Shown: positions 26,975-36,886, counted from the stretch's first letter. The stretch is DNA of 60,902 bases from Sphingobacteriales bacterium (GCA_021297855.1 JAJTHM010000007.1:1-60902); one strand, 5' to 3'. A program made the numbers and translations. Notes: generated by a model not told the origin, from the letters alone.

Positions 26975-28729
26975 ATGGAACTCACCTCAGAACAATTGGC
27001 TATAATCCAATCGAATGGAGATATCAAAATCAATGCCGTAGCAGGCTCTGGTAAGACGACGACTGTCATAGAGTATGCTCGAACTAGACCACAGAGCAGC
27101 AAGATTCTATATTTAGCATTTAATAAATCTGTAAAATTAGAGGCAAGCCAAAAGTTTTCGGCTAAAGGTATGCGAAATGTAAAAGTAGAGACAGCACATT
27201 CTCTTGCCTATAAAAACATTGTGTATAAATATGGCTATATCGTAAAATCAACAGGATATCAAACATCGGAGATAGTAGAGCTTCTAGGAATAAAAGGTAC
27301 GGGCGAGAAACATATGGAATATGTCATAGCGAATCATGTATCGAAGTTTATCGCCTATTTCTGCAATAGTGATAAAACAAAAGTACAAGAACTGAATTAT
27401 TCAGAAACTATTAATGATCCTAAAGCGAAGGCTTTTGTGATAAAATACTATCCTTATATAGAGAAACAAACAAGAATTTTGCTCAGCAAAATGGATAAAG
27501 GGGAAATAGAGATAACCCACGATTTTTATCTCAAAAAATTTCAGCTATCGCAGCCCATATTGCCATTCGATTATATTCTATTCGACGAAGGCCAAGATGC
27601 ATCTGCGGCTATGCTAGATGTATTTCTAATGCAGAAAGCTGCCAAAGTCATAGTAGGCGACACCCATCAGCAGATATATAGTTGGCGCTTTGCCGTCAAT
27701 TCTCTAGAAAAAGCAAAATTTCAAACCTACCATCTCTCCAATAGTTTTCGATTCGGGCCGTCTGTGGCGAAGTTAGCTTTAGACGTTCTAAATTGGAAAA
27801 AAATATTGAATATAAAATGTGAAGCCATACTAGAAGGCAAAGGTGGAAAAGGAAAGCCCAAAACGAAAGCCTATATAGCTCGTACGAATCTAGGCTTGCT
27901 GGTCAAGGCTATAGATGTAGTGGTAGATGGGAGAATGGCAAAGAAGATTTACTTTGAGGGAAATTTCAATTCCTATACCTATGCAGATGATGGAGCCTCG
28001 CTCTACGATGTATTGAATCTATATAATGGAAAACGAGACCGTATTCGAGACAAACTCATAGCACTCATGCCAAGTATGACGGACCTCGAAGAATATGTAG
28101 AAAAAACGGAAGATGTGCAGCTAGGAATGATGGTAGAACTCGTTAAAGAATATGGGAATGAATTGCCAAAAATAATAAAAACAATAAAGGAAAAACACCT
28201 AGAAAATGAGGATAGAGATAAGGCGGAAATCATATTCTCCACCGTGCACCGCAGCAAGGGAATGGAATACGATGAAGTAGTATTGGTCAAAGATTTTATG
28301 ACTAAAGAAAAGTTGGAAACTCGAATAAAGGAAAATGGGGATAAGGAGGTGGATATAGCCAAACTCAATGAAGAGATCAACCTGCTCTATGTGGCCATCA
28401 CCAGAACTAAATGGAAGCTGCATATACCAGAAGAACTGATTGATATAGAATTTCCTGAATGCGATGAGATCAATGTAATTCCATTGGTAGAAAAAACAGT
28501 GAGTTATCAAAACGGAAAAAATACCAAATCACAAGAAAAAGCATACAATGTCCTTGAATTGCGAAAAAAACATGGCGCAGCTTATCGCCCTTGGACAGAA
28601 GATCAAGACGACGAATTGATAGAAATGTATGAGGAAGGCTATTCTATTAATGAATTGGCTGAGCACTTCGAGCGAACCAAAGGAGCAATATTTGCTAGAA
28701 TAAAGAAGCTGGAGTTAGACCCATATTAA
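26975..28729 (+). CDS. UvrD/Rep-like SF1 helicase with C-terminal SANT/HTH-like domain
   Basis: About 584 residues from ATG 26975 (the TTG at 26918 is less likely). Helicase motifs are clear: Q-motif LTSEQLAII, Walker A AGSGKTTT (residues 23-30), motif II FDEGQD, motif III GDTHQQIYSWR, motif V-like VHRSKGMEYDEVVL and motif VI LLYVAITRTK. It is shorter than UvrD and closer to the F-box-helicase/Fbh1-like branch. The last ~50 residues (RPWTEDQDDELIEMY ... RTKGAIFARIKKLEL) form a Myb/SANT-like helical domain that could bind DNA. It is probably involved in DNA repair or recombination. Confidence 0.85.
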   Translation: MELTSEQLAIIQSNGDIKINAVAGSGKTTTVIEYARTRPQSSKILYLAFNKSVKLEASQKFSAKGMRNVKVETAHSLAYKNIVYKYGYIVKSTGYQTSEIVELLGIKGTGEKHMEYVIANHVSKFIAYFCNSDKTKVQELNYSETINDPKAKAFVIKYYPYIEKQTRILLSKMDKGEIEITHDFYLKKFQLSQPILPFDYILFDEGQDASAAMLDVFLMQKAAKVIVGDTHQQIYSWRFAVNSLEKAKFQTYHLSNSFRFGPSVAKLALDVLNWKKILNIKCEAILEGKGGKGKPKTKAYIARTNLGLLVKAIDVVVDGRMAKKIYFEGNFNSYTYADDGASLYDVLNLYNGKRDRIRDKLIALMPSMTDLEEYVEKTEDVQLGMMVELVKEYGNELPKIIKTIKEKHLENEDRDKAEIIFSTVHRSKGMEYDEVVLVKDFMTKEKLETRIKENGDKEVDIAKLNEEINLLYVAITRTKWKLHIPEELIDIEFPECDEINVIPLVEKTVSYQNGKNTKSQEKAYNVLELRKKHGAAYRPWTEDQDDELIEMYEEGYSINELAEHFERTKGAIFARIKKLELDPY

Positions 28730-28781
28730 TCTTCTCTGTTAAATTACAAAAACTTCTTCCTAGTCTTCCTTTAATCTTATC

Positions 28782-28789
28782 TAAATTTG
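28782..28789 (+). promoter_or_regulatory. Putative -7 promoter element, nearly leaderless
   Basis: TAAATTTG fits TAnnTTTG, ends only 4 bases before the ATG at 28794, and would start transcription at or very near the start codon. Confidence 0.45.
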
Positions 28790-28793
28790 CTCT

Positions 28794-30209
28794 ATGGAAT
28801 CCATCAGTGCATTTGATATAATTAAAGTAGGAATTGGGCCTTCGAGTTCGCATACAATGGGACCTTGGGAGGCTGCATTAGCATTTTGTAAGTCTCTAAA
28901 AGAAGAGAATCGCCTAGCGGATGTAGTTGCTGTACACGTAGATTTGTATGGCTCTTTAGCAAAAACTGGTAAAGGGCATGGGACAGATTTTGCCGTGACA
29001 CTCGGTCTTTGCGGCTATGATTATCGAACGTTTGACACGACGAGTCTAGACAGTGTATTAGTAAAAATTGACACTGAGAAAAAATTAAAGTTAGGTGGTG
29101 CACATGAAATTCCATTTGACAATGCTATCCAATTTCATTTCAACTATACTCATCCTGAACATCCAAATGGGCTTTCCTTTGCTGCATTCTATACACAGGG
29201 TGACTCTTATAGAAAAACATATTTTTCCGTAGGTGGAGGGTTTATAAAAGAGGAAGGAATAGAAATCGCAGCAGATTCGAAATCGAAAAGTAAGTTGCCC
29301 TGCCATGATGGGGAGACCATTTTGCAAAATTGCCAGAAGCTAAATATAACCGTAAGTCAACTGGTGATGCTCAACGAATGTACTTGGTACACAGAAGAGG
29401 AGATAAGGGAAAAGGCCTTGTATCTTTGGAGTGAAATGCAAGACGCCATATGGCGGGGTAGTCAGCGCAATGGAATTTTGCCAGGAATTTTAAAAGTCAA
29501 ACGCAGAGCGAATGAAATCTTTCTCAAACTTACCGCTGGACAGAAATTAGAAAATATAGATGAATGCATTTCATTTTTACAACATTCCAAACGTGACTTC
29601 AATATCGTCAATAAGTGGGTCAGTGTATTTGCCCTAGCTGTCAATGAAGAAAATGCAGCCTATGGGCGCATCATCACAGCCCCAACCAATGGAGCTGCCG
29701 GTGTGCTGCCAGCCGTACTAATGTATGCTGTTTGTTTTCTCGATGATATAAATGAGAATAAAATTGTAGACTTCATAATCACTGCGGGTGAAATAGGTAC
29801 CTTATTTAAAAAATCTGCTACTATCAGCGCCGCTATGGGGGGCTGTCAAGCCGAAATAGGTGTTTCCTCTGCCATGGCAGCCGCCGCATTGACGGAAATA
29901 CTCGGTGGAAGTCCAGGACAGGTATTGATGGCAGCCGAAATAGCCATGGAGCATCATTTAGGTATGACGTGTGATCCTATAGCAGGACTCGTGCAAATTC
30001 CATGTATAGAGCGCAACACCATGGGCGCTATGAAGGCTATTACTGCTTCGAATATCGCACTAGAAAGTGATCCATCTCAAGCAAAAGTTTCGTTAGATAG
30101 CGTCATCAAAACCATGTGGCAAACGGCTCAAGATATGAATACCAAATATAAAGAAACATCTGAAGCAGGCTTAGCTACCAATATATCAGTTAATATTGCA
30201 GAATGTTAA
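28794..30209 (+). CDS. sdaA: L-serine ammonia-lyase, single-chain iron-sulfur type
   Basis: This 471-residue enzyme converts L-serine to pyruvate and ammonia. It is the fused alpha/beta form: the N-terminal domain begins ISAFDIIKVGIGPSSSHTMGP, and the catalytic domain has APTNGAAGVLPAV near residue 296. Three Cys that ligate the [4Fe-4S] cluster are at C351 (GGCQAEIG), C393 (TCDPIAG) and C404 (IPCIERN). The length is typical. The upstream -7 box suggests a leaderless or very short 5' end. Downstream comes gldD after 42 bases. Confidence 0.95.
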   Translation: MESISAFDIIKVGIGPSSSHTMGPWEAALAFCKSLKEENRLADVVAVHVDLYGSLAKTGKGHGTDFAVTLGLCGYDYRTFDTTSLDSVLVKIDTEKKLKLGGAHEIPFDNAIQFHFNYTHPEHPNGLSFAAFYTQGDSYRKTYFSVGGGFIKEEGIEIAADSKSKSKLPCHDGETILQNCQKLNITVSQLVMLNECTWYTEEEIREKALYLWSEMQDAIWRGSQRNGILPGILKVKRRANEIFLKLTAGQKLENIDECISFLQHSKRDFNIVNKWVSVFALAVNEENAAYGRIITAPTNGAAGVLPAVLMYAVCFLDDINENKIVDFIITAGEIGTLFKKSATISAAMGGCQAEIGVSSAMAAAALTEILGGSPGQVLMAAEIAMEHHLGMTCDPIAGLVQIPCIERNTMGAMKAITASNIALESDPSQAKVSLDSVIKTMWQTAQDMNTKYKETSEAGLATNISVNIAEC

Positions 30210-30251
30210 ATGAGTTGAAAGTCAAAAGATGAAAGTTAAAAGGATGATGAA

Positions 30252-30845
30252 ATGAATATTAGAAATTTTTTATACATAACACTTATCACTTGCCACTTAT
30301 CACTAATTGTAAGTTGTACGGAAGATAATATTCCTAGAGAAAAAGCTTATCCTCGTTTCTATTTTCCAAAAAAAGAATATAAGTCTCATACCTCTGAATG
30401 TGGCTTCAGCTTTGAGTTGCCAACTTATACACACATAGAAAATAAAGACTCATTTCGTAATCAACAATTAGTTTCTGACTCTTGCTGGTTCAATATTGTC
30501 TATCCAGACCTCAATGCAAAGATACATTTCAGTTATAAGTATTATGACGATGAAATGGTCTTAGCCAAATTGCTCGAGGATTCATATAAACTGACTTCAA
30601 AACACATGTCCAAAGCGAGTTTTATCAAAGACTCTGTTATTGATAAGCCCAATATCAAAGGACTCATCTACTCTGTCGGTGGGAACGCTGCTTCAGACAA
30701 ACAGTTTATTTTGACAGACTACAAAAATAAATTCATTCGAGGAGCTATCTATTTCGCTACTACACCCAATTATGATTCTTTGCGCCCAGCCATAGAATTT
30801 GTAGATAAAGATATTTATCATTTGATCAATACATTTAAATTTTAA
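30252..30845 (+). CDS. gldD: Gliding motility lipoprotein GldD-like
   Basis: A 197-residue lipoprotein whose lipobox LIVSC places the lipidated Cys at residue 22. The pattern PREKAYPRFYFPKKEY followed by CGFSFELPTYTHIE is the GldD signature. In flavobacteria GldD is required for gliding and supports type IX secretion at the envelope. Here it follows serine dehydratase, not the usual gldE, and precedes a glycosyltransferase by 10 bases. It fits with the CHU_C surface protein found later in the window. Confidence 0.8.
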   Translation: MNIRNFLYITLITCHLSLIVSCTEDNIPREKAYPRFYFPKKEYKSHTSECGFSFELPTYTHIENKDSFRNQQLVSDSCWFNIVYPDLNAKIHFSYKYYDDEMVLAKLLEDSYKLTSKHMSKASFIKDSVIDKPNIKGLIYSVGGNAASDKQFILTDYKNKFIRGAIYFATTPNYDSLRPAIEFVDKDIYHLINTFKF

Positions 30846-30855
30846 ATGCTTTTTT

Positions 30856-31965
30856 GTGGAATGGGTGCTTGGCATTTTATCTAGTATTTTTCTAATTCTT
30901 AGTCTCTCCAATTTATATAGAAAATACTATATAGTTACACGATACTTTCCAGATATTTCTACTCGATTTCCCTCGTTACCTTTATCAATAATACTTTGTA
31001 CAGATGGTTTTGCGCCACGCTTGCTCAATTACTTAGAAAAAATTCTAAACCAAAAATATTCTCCAGTTGAAATCATTGTAATTTGTAAAAATACTCCAGT
31101 TGAAATTCTGGAAGAACTGCACAAAAAATCATTAGAAAACGAAAAGCTGCAAGTTGAAAATATTTCCATTCTGGACATACCCTATACAGAGAAAAAACAA
31201 GCTTTGAATTATGGTATATCATTGGCTAAAAATGAATGGATAGTCACCATAGACGATGACTGCTATCCAGATTCTGAGCAATGGCTGACTTCCATCTCAC
31301 AGCATATTCAGCACTTCCATTCCGATATACTCCTTGGACTTTCGCCCTATATATCACAAGATGGGCTGCTGAATCAATGGATTCGCTTTGACGCACTTTA
31401 TGGATCTGCCAATTATTTATACTTTACCATTATAGGAAAACCATATATGGGTTTAGGCAGGAATATGGCCTTCAAAAAAGAGCTATGGTCTCAAGAGTAT
31501 TTAGGAGAGTATGGAACATTAGGAAGTGGCGATGATACTACCTTGGTAAATTTTTACAAATCGACCAAAAAAATAGATATATTTATTGACCATTTAGTTT
31601 ATTCATTTCCTCACACTAGTTTTATAGATTGGCTCAAACAAAAACTACGTCATATAAACAAAGGGAAATTTCTTGATAAGTCTCTCCAAATTGAACTTGC
31701 TAAGCCAATTCTATTCACTTATTTGTTTTGGTTTTGCATTTGGTTGTGGATGAGTTTTTTTGCTTTTCATTTTTTGATCTTTTTATTGATATTAGTCTTC
31801 GTATTAATAAAGACATTCTTCTATTTCAAAATATCGAAGCATATTCGCTGGAAGTCGAAACCAGTTTTTTATACTTTCCTATTTGATGCTCTACATAGCT
31901 TTTGCTTATTGATTTTCCCATTTCTCTCTATCTTTATAAAGTTTAAATGGAGAACCAATAACTAA
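30856..31965 (+). CDS. Membrane-anchored GT2 glycosyltransferase
   Basis: A 369-residue protein with an N-terminal membrane helix, a GT-A domain from about residue 45 (LSIILCTDGFAPRLLNYLEKI), a DxD motif in VTIDDDCYPD, and two C-terminal membrane helices. The topology resembles inner-membrane processive or lipid-linked sugar transferases. The start is GTG at 30856; the nearby ATG at 30846 is in another frame and stops early. It is 10 bases after gldD. The product is unknown. Confidence 0.8.
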   Translation: MEWVLGILSSIFLILSLSNLYRKYYIVTRYFPDISTRFPSLPLSIILCTDGFAPRLLNYLEKILNQKYSPVEIIVICKNTPVEILEELHKKSLENEKLQVENISILDIPYTEKKQALNYGISLAKNEWIVTIDDDCYPDSEQWLTSISQHIQHFHSDILLGLSPYISQDGLLNQWIRFDALYGSANYLYFTIIGKPYMGLGRNMAFKKELWSQEYLGEYGTLGSGDDTTLVNFYKSTKKIDIFIDHLVYSFPHTSFIDWLKQKLRHINKGKFLDKSLQIELAKPILFTYLFWFCIWLWMSFFAFHFLIFLLILVFVLIKTFFYFKISKHIRWKSKPVFYTFLFDALHSFCLLIFPFLSIFIKFKWRTNN

Positions 31966-31988
31966 GGTTATTACAAAAAATTTATTCC

Positions 31989-32492
31989 ATGGCTAAGACT
32001 ATAAACAAAATCGATCTATCAGACCCCAAAGGAGCTGAGCTGTTCTTTATGGGGATGAGCTCTGCTACAGGCATAGCTGTGCTATGCCATCAAGTCAATA
32101 AATACCTAGGAATCAAACTTTCATTTTATAGCAATTTGATGGCGCTAAATCAAGATACTATTCTAGATAGTCTTCCTATTTTTACCAGCTTCGAGCCGAA
32201 AGAAAATGTTATGGAAGTGAATACCGAAGCCAATGATGACGATTTTTTTGGTATTGCTCTTCCCACAAAAACAGAAGTTTCAAAATACCTTCTCATTCAA
32301 TGCAAAGGTGAAAAAGCAAACTTGTTTCCAAAAATTTCACAACTCGATTTTTTATTTATCTCTAACTACAGTCTGACAAAGTTAATGCCTACCATACAAC
32401 AAATACCAGAAGTAACCATTTCCTTTCCATTGCAAACTATGCACATAGGCAAGCGTCAAGACTATTTTAGAAAACTTTTTTACACGAATTGA
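31989..32492 (+). CDS. IPExxxVDY-like small protein
   Basis: A 167-residue soluble protein without motifs of catalysis. The overall plan, an N-terminal helix pair, central strands with LLIQCKGEKANLF, and the IPEVTISFP segment near the C-terminus, resembles the Bacteroidota IPExxxVDY family of unknown function. That resemblance is moderate. It lies 23 bases after the GT2 gene and 13 before ruvC, so it may be co-transcribed with them. Confidence 0.5.
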   Translation: MAKTINKIDLSDPKGAELFFMGMSSATGIAVLCHQVNKYLGIKLSFYSNLMALNQDTILDSLPIFTSFEPKENVMEVNTEANDDDFFGIALPTKTEVSKYLLIQCKGEKANLFPKISQLDFLFISNYSLTKLMPTIQQIPEVTISFPLQTMHIGKRQDYFRKLFYTN

Positions 32493-32505
32493 TGTTTACC
32501 CTTCT

Positions 32506-33057
32506 ATGTCAGAGAAAATCATATTAGGAATAGACCCCGGTACATTGCATTTGGGTTATGGCATTATCTCTGTCAAGAAAAATGTAATTACAACTGTGTG
32601 CCTCGGTGAGGTGCGCCTCAATAAACTAGAAAATCAACAACTCAAATTATTAAAGATTTATGAGAAAATCAAAGCGCTTGTACTAGAGTATAAACCCGAT
32701 GAATGCGCCGTGGAATGTCCCTTCTATGGAGAAAATGTCCAGAGTATGCTTAAACTCGGCAGAGCTCAAGGTGTAGCCATGGTGGCTGCGCTGTCGCTAG
32801 GTTTGCCAGTAGCAGAGTATTATCCTAAAAAAGTCAAACAATCCGTGACAGGCAATGGAAATGCGTCAAAGGAACAAGTGGCTAAAATGCTACAGACTCT
32901 ATGTAAAATGGACGTCATGCCTAAATCCCTTGATGCTACGGATGCCTTAGCGGTGGCTGTTTGTCATCATTTCAATTCTAGCACCACCATAGTAGGCGGC
33001 AAAAAATACAATGATTGGTCTTCATTCATATTAGACAATAAAAACAGAGTCAAGTAA
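32506..33057 (+). CDS. ruvC: Crossover junction endodeoxyribonuclease RuvC
   Basis: A full-length 183-residue Holliday-junction resolvase. The acidic catalytic residues are visible as D10 (LGIDPGT), E70 (AVECPFYG) and D143/D146 (LDATDALAV), and the conserved SMLKLGRAQGVAM helix follows the second. It cuts four-way junctions processed by RuvAB. The stop overlaps the next start (ATG at 33057) by one base, so the two are translationally coupled. Confidence 0.96.
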   Translation: MSEKIILGIDPGTLHLGYGIISVKKNVITTVCLGEVRLNKLENQQLKLLKIYEKIKALVLEYKPDECAVECPFYGENVQSMLKLGRAQGVAMVAALSLGLPVAEYYPKKVKQSVTGNGNASKEQVAKMLQTLCKMDVMPKSLDATDALAVAVCHHFNSSTTIVGGKKYNDWSSFILDNKNRVK

Positions 33058-34394
33058 TGCGTTTTTCTGATTTTGAAAATAGAATTCAAAAACAATTTCC
33101 ATCTGACTGGCAAGAATTTCTAGCTAGTCTCGAAAAGGAGCCTATCACTTCTATTCGCTACAATCCGAGAAAAGTGAAGGGTGAAATCAATGCGAATATC
33201 CCATGGGCTCTAAATGGAAAATATCTCGATGAAAGACCGATCTTTACCTTTGATCCGCTTTTTCACCTAGGGGACTACTATGTGCAGGAGTCGAGTTCTA
33301 TGTTTATTGATTATATTTTGTCGCAGATAAAAAACGAAATTTCACTGAATAAAGTGTTGGATCTTTGTGCAGCGCCTGGAGGTAAGAGTACCATAGTCTT
33401 AGACCATTTAGAAAGTCATCAATTCCTCATTTCAAATGAATTGATTTCTCAACGAAATTTAGTGTTACGCGAAAACCTTACTAAATGGGGCTATCCAAAT
33501 TTCCTCATTATAGAAAACAAACCAGCCGATTTCAAATCATTTAACCAATATTTCGATTGTATTTTGTTAGATGCGCCTTGTTCTGGCGAGGGTCTATTTC
33601 GCAAAGACAAAAATGCCCGTGACGAGTGGAGTCTAGGAGTTGCAAATATGTGCAGCGAAAGACAATATGATATATTCAAATCTATCTGGTCTAGCCTCAA
33701 AGAAGGTGGAATTATGATATATAGTACATGCACTTACAATCCTGATGAAAATGAGCTCCTACTTGAAAAACTTTTAAGTGATGGTTTTTTATTTGAAACT
33801 ATTGAGATAGAAATAAAAGATGAATGGAATATCGATACCATTTATACCCAAAATACCACGGGATATCGATTTCTTCCTCACAAGATGAAGGGAGAAGGGT
33901 TTTTCTGTTCGGTATTGAGGAAAAAAGGTCATTATATTTCCCCTTTAAAAAAACCAACTAAAGACCATATCAATCCCTGGCTTCTTCAATATCTTGACTC
34001 CAATCTATTGAAAGGCCATAGTAGCTATAAATTCAAGAATTCACTCTTCCTTGCGCCTAGTAACCTTTTGGATGAATTGCCTTTGCTGTCCAACCAATTC
34101 TATGTCAAGCAAATAGGCATAGAAGTAGGGCGTTATAAAGGCGTAGAAATAGAACCACAACAGGGTTTGGCTCTGCTTATGCACGAAAAAAAAGGCTTGC
34201 CATTGGTTGATTTAAACCTAGAGCAAGCACTTGTCTATTTATCATTGGAGGAGCTAAATTTAAATCTGTCCGATGGTCTTCACCTTTTGACTTATGAAAA
34301 CCAAACCTTGGGGTTCGCCAAGGTAGAAAAATCAAAGTTTTTCAATCTATATCCTAGCGGGTGGAAGATTCGTTCGAAACTAGGATATAAGTAA
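33057..34394 (+). CDS. NOL1/NOP2/Sun-family rRNA m5C methyltransferase (RsmF-like)
   Basis: A 445-residue SAM-dependent RNA cytosine-C5 methyltransferase. SAM motif I is VLDLCAAPGGKST (near residues 100-112), motif IV carries the DAPCSGEG Cys, and motif VI has the catalytic Cys in YSTCTYNPDENE. The C-terminal ~150 residues form a PUA-like part typical of RsmF, ending SGWKIRSKLGYK. It likely modifies 16S rRNA. Coupled to ruvC by a one-base overlap. Confidence 0.9.
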   Translation: MRFSDFENRIQKQFPSDWQEFLASLEKEPITSIRYNPRKVKGEINANIPWALNGKYLDERPIFTFDPLFHLGDYYVQESSSMFIDYILSQIKNEISLNKVLDLCAAPGGKSTIVLDHLESHQFLISNELISQRNLVLRENLTKWGYPNFLIIENKPADFKSFNQYFDCILLDAPCSGEGLFRKDKNARDEWSLGVANMCSERQYDIFKSIWSSLKEGGIMIYSTCTYNPDENELLLEKLLSDGFLFETIEIEIKDEWNIDTIYTQNTTGYRFLPHKMKGEGFFCSVLRKKGHYISPLKKPTKDHINPWLLQYLDSNLLKGHSSYKFKNSLFLAPSNLLDELPLLSNQFYVKQIGIEVGRYKGVEIEPQQGLALLMHEKKGLPLVDLNLEQALVYLSLEELNLNLSDGLHLLTYENQTLGFAKVEKSKFFNLYPSGWKIRSKLGYK

Positions 34395-34411
34395 GCAATT
34401 ATTAAAAAATT

Positions 34412-34705
34412 TTATGCAATTTCTGTTGATGGTATCTGAATTCCCTCTTTGATAGCCTTATCATATATGGGCTTTAACTCTCTATATTCAGAAGTAGTTT
34501 CATTAAATTCCATGTCAATAATATCATTAACATTATTGTGAATATCATCTACATTTATTGATATTATGAATTTGTCCTCATATTTATAGCAACAAAGATT
34601 AATGTAATAATTGTCCATAAAAGTATGAACACATGGTAAGTCATCCACGTGTCTCCATGTCAGACTGTTAGACACAACTCTTTTTAAAACACTTTTTAAC
34701 TCCAT
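34412..34705 (-). CDS. Hypothetical small protein
   Basis: About 97 residues from ATG 34705 (a TTG at 34720 is less likely). It is acidic, soluble and begins MELKSVLKRVV, with a YKYEDKFIISINVDD strand pair. No family is recognised. It lies 19 bases after the next minus-strand gene's stop, so the two may form a two-gene unit convergent with the methyltransferase. Confidence 0.5.
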   Translation of the reverse strand: MELKSVLKRVVSNSLTWRHVDDLPCVHTFMDNYYINLCCYKYEDKFIISINVDDIHNNVNDIIDMEFNETTSEYRELKPIYDKAIKEGIQIPSTEIA

Positions 34706-34739
34706 TCTCTTTGATAACAATTTATATTAATAATAAGTT

Positions 34740-35252
34740 TCAATTTTTTTCTCTCAAATAGGTCTCGATTTTGTGCAAATCGCCTATAAATCTCGTAATA
34801 TTTGGCTTAATGGTGGGGTCAAATTTTGATTTTTGTAGTGCCGTCTTATAATCTCCAACGAGACCTTTATGTTCTTGGAATTTAGTCCGTTCTTCTTCAA
34901 AACAACATTTCCACATATCAGTTAGAATTACTTCAAGCTCGCCTATAGCCTCAACCCTAACTCTATCATCATATTTTGAATTTGTTAGAATTGTTGTAAC
35001 ATGTTTAATTTTATTCAAGGCATAGTTACAGTGTATTAAATGTTCCTTTTTTTTCAAATTTCTATTGGCAAAATCTAAAGCCCAACCATCTAAGATAGAT
35101 TTAATTACAGTAAATGTCAAACTTAAGGAAACCCCGAAATAGTTCGGCATATTAACATAAAACACCGTCCCAATAACTATAGCAATAATAGCTGGAATTA
35201 AAAGTCTTGCAATAAAATTTGGAGGATTATTATTGAAAAAACCTTTGCTCAT
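34740..35252 (-). CDS. Hypothetical membrane protein
   Basis: A 170-residue protein with a hydrophobic hairpin at residues ~12-50 (LLIPAIIAIVIGTVFYV, then VSLSLTFTVIKSILDGWALDF) and a helical, charged C-terminal ~115 residues that would be cytosolic. No family is recognised. It is followed by the 97-residue gene on the same strand and may be functionally paired with it. Confidence 0.55.
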   Translation of the reverse strand: MSKGFFNNNPPNFIARLLIPAIIAIVIGTVFYVNMPNYFGVSLSLTFTVIKSILDGWALDFANRNLKKKEHLIHCNYALNKIKHVTTILTNSKYDDRVRVEAIGELEVILTDMWKCCFEEERTKFQEHKGLVGDYKTALQKSKFDPTIKPNITRFIGDLHKIETYLREKN

Positions 35253-35302
35253 TTTTGAATTAAATTAGTATAATTCGCCAAATATTATCTAAGTCAATGA
35301 TA

Positions 35303-36850
35303 CTACTTCGTAAATTCCATTAATTCCAAAGCTTCTTTGCTATCTGGACTAAGCAAAATAACTTCGTCTAGAATTATCTTAGCTTTCGCTTTATCATTTT
35401 CATTTTTAATGGCAATTTTAGCTAAATAAAGTTTAGCAGCTACGACTCTGACTTTATTTTTTTCTTCATTGCCAGCAACCATTTCTAAATACTTGATATA
35501 ATCTTCCTTCGCAGAAGCTGTGGACTGCTCTGGGTCAATATAGACCTTACATTTACCTTTCATATAGTATGCCTCAGAATAATTTGGAGACAGTTCTAAT
35601 GCCTTCGTAAAGATTGCATCAGCTTCATCATATTTTGCATTTTTCATCAATGCAGAACCCAGATTTAAGAAATCCGATGCCGTCGGCTCTGGCATTTCCG
35701 TTACCTTTTTATAAAACTCCAGCTCCTCTGCCGGCATCTTCGCTTTTTTAAATGCATCTGCTATACTTTTTACCACATCCTTATCTGTAGGATTCAGTTC
35801 TATCGCTTTTTTAATTGTAGCGACACCTTTATCTTTATCTCCTAAGGCGATATAAGATTTACCTAAAAACTCATAGTCACTGGCTACGATTCTTTCCCGA
35901 GGCTGTGTTTCTAAAAATTTCTCTAGAAAGGTGATCGCTTCCTGATATTTGCCAGTCTCATAATACGAATAGCCAATCAATCTATTTAAGTAATTGTACT
36001 TGTTGTCGCCTTTGATAATTTCATTAATTTGTTCAATAGCTTTTTCATAGTTTTTGGCTTTAAAATAAATATTAGCTAAAGTCGCCATATCTTCAGGACT
36101 TTTATCGCCTATTTGAATCAGTTTTTGCTGATACATTTCTGCTGTATCATAGATTTTATATCTCTCATAAATTTGGGCTAAGTAAGTTAATGCTAAGACA
36201 TTATTCGGTTCTAATTCGAGCGCTTTCTTTAAATTGGGTAAAGCTTCTTTGTAAACTTTCATTCTAAAATAAACCCTACCTATTTTGGCATAAGGCAGCG
36301 CGGTATTTGGGGCATACTGCTGCGCATATTCATATTGTGTATTGGCACTACCTCCATCTTGGGTGCTTAGGTATGCATCTCCCCATACTATTCTAAAATC
36401 TGCATTGGTTTTAGCCATATCAGATGCCTTTTTAGCCCATGAAATAGCTTCGTCTCTTTCTTCTGCTGAAGAATTGGCTATAACTCTTGAAATAGCAACG
36501 AAAATTCCTGTATTTTTATTCTTTGTTTCATTGGCTGCTTCTTCGAATAATTTACTTGCTCCTGCCTTGTTCTTAGCATTCAGCTCCAACCAACCTAGTC
36601 CTATTTTTCCGTATGGTTTGGTAGCTATAGAATTAAAGGTAGCTTTGGCAGCTTCGATATTTTCTTGCTTCATTTGCGCAAATCCTTTATAGAAAACATC
36701 TTCATCGTTAGAGGATTTTGCGAATTCTTTTTCAGCTGAAACCCAGCGCTCATCGTGGATCATTTGTAATCCTATAGTTGATTGAGCCAATGCGTTGGTC
36801 ATGGCTAGAGAGGTCGCTAGAAGGATAAAAATTGAAATTGATTTGTTCAT
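35303..36850 (-). CDS. Exported tetratricopeptide-repeat protein
   Basis: A 515-residue protein with a signal peptide (MNKSISIFILLATSLAMTNALAQ) and at least nine TPR units, visible as repeats of the type YAKIGRVYFRMKVYKEALP and FLNLGSALMKNAKYDEADA. It is probably a periplasmic scaffold. In Bacteroidota such proteins often lie beside a PstS-like lipoprotein near TonB/ExbBD genes, and here too the neighbour at 37006 is PstS-like. A -7 box lies upstream at 36887, so it has its own promoter. Confidence 0.88.
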   Translation of the reverse strand: MNKSISIFILLATSLAMTNALAQSTIGLQMIHDERWVSAEKEFAKSSNDEDVFYKGFAQMKQENIEAAKATFNSIATKPYGKIGLGWLELNAKNKAGASKLFEEAANETKNKNTGIFVAISRVIANSSAEERDEAISWAKKASDMAKTNADFRIVWGDAYLSTQDGGSANTQYEYAQQYAPNTALPYAKIGRVYFRMKVYKEALPNLKKALELEPNNVLALTYLAQIYERYKIYDTAEMYQQKLIQIGDKSPEDMATLANIYFKAKNYEKAIEQINEIIKGDNKYNYLNRLIGYSYYETGKYQEAITFLEKFLETQPRERIVASDYEFLGKSYIALGDKDKGVATIKKAIELNPTDKDVVKSIADAFKKAKMPAEELEFYKKVTEMPEPTASDFLNLGSALMKNAKYDEADAIFTKALELSPNYSEAYYMKGKCKVYIDPEQSTASAKEDYIKYLEMVAGNEEKNKVRVVAAKLYLAKIAIKNENDKAKAKIILDEVILLSPDSKEALELMEFTK

Positions 36851-36886
36851 GATTTGTTATATAATTTGAATCTAAGAATGAGTCAA

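Noticed and set aside
26975-28729. Helicase as a defence or CRISPR protein
   Set aside because: The motifs are those of a UvrD/Rep helicase and no defence partner gene is adjacent.
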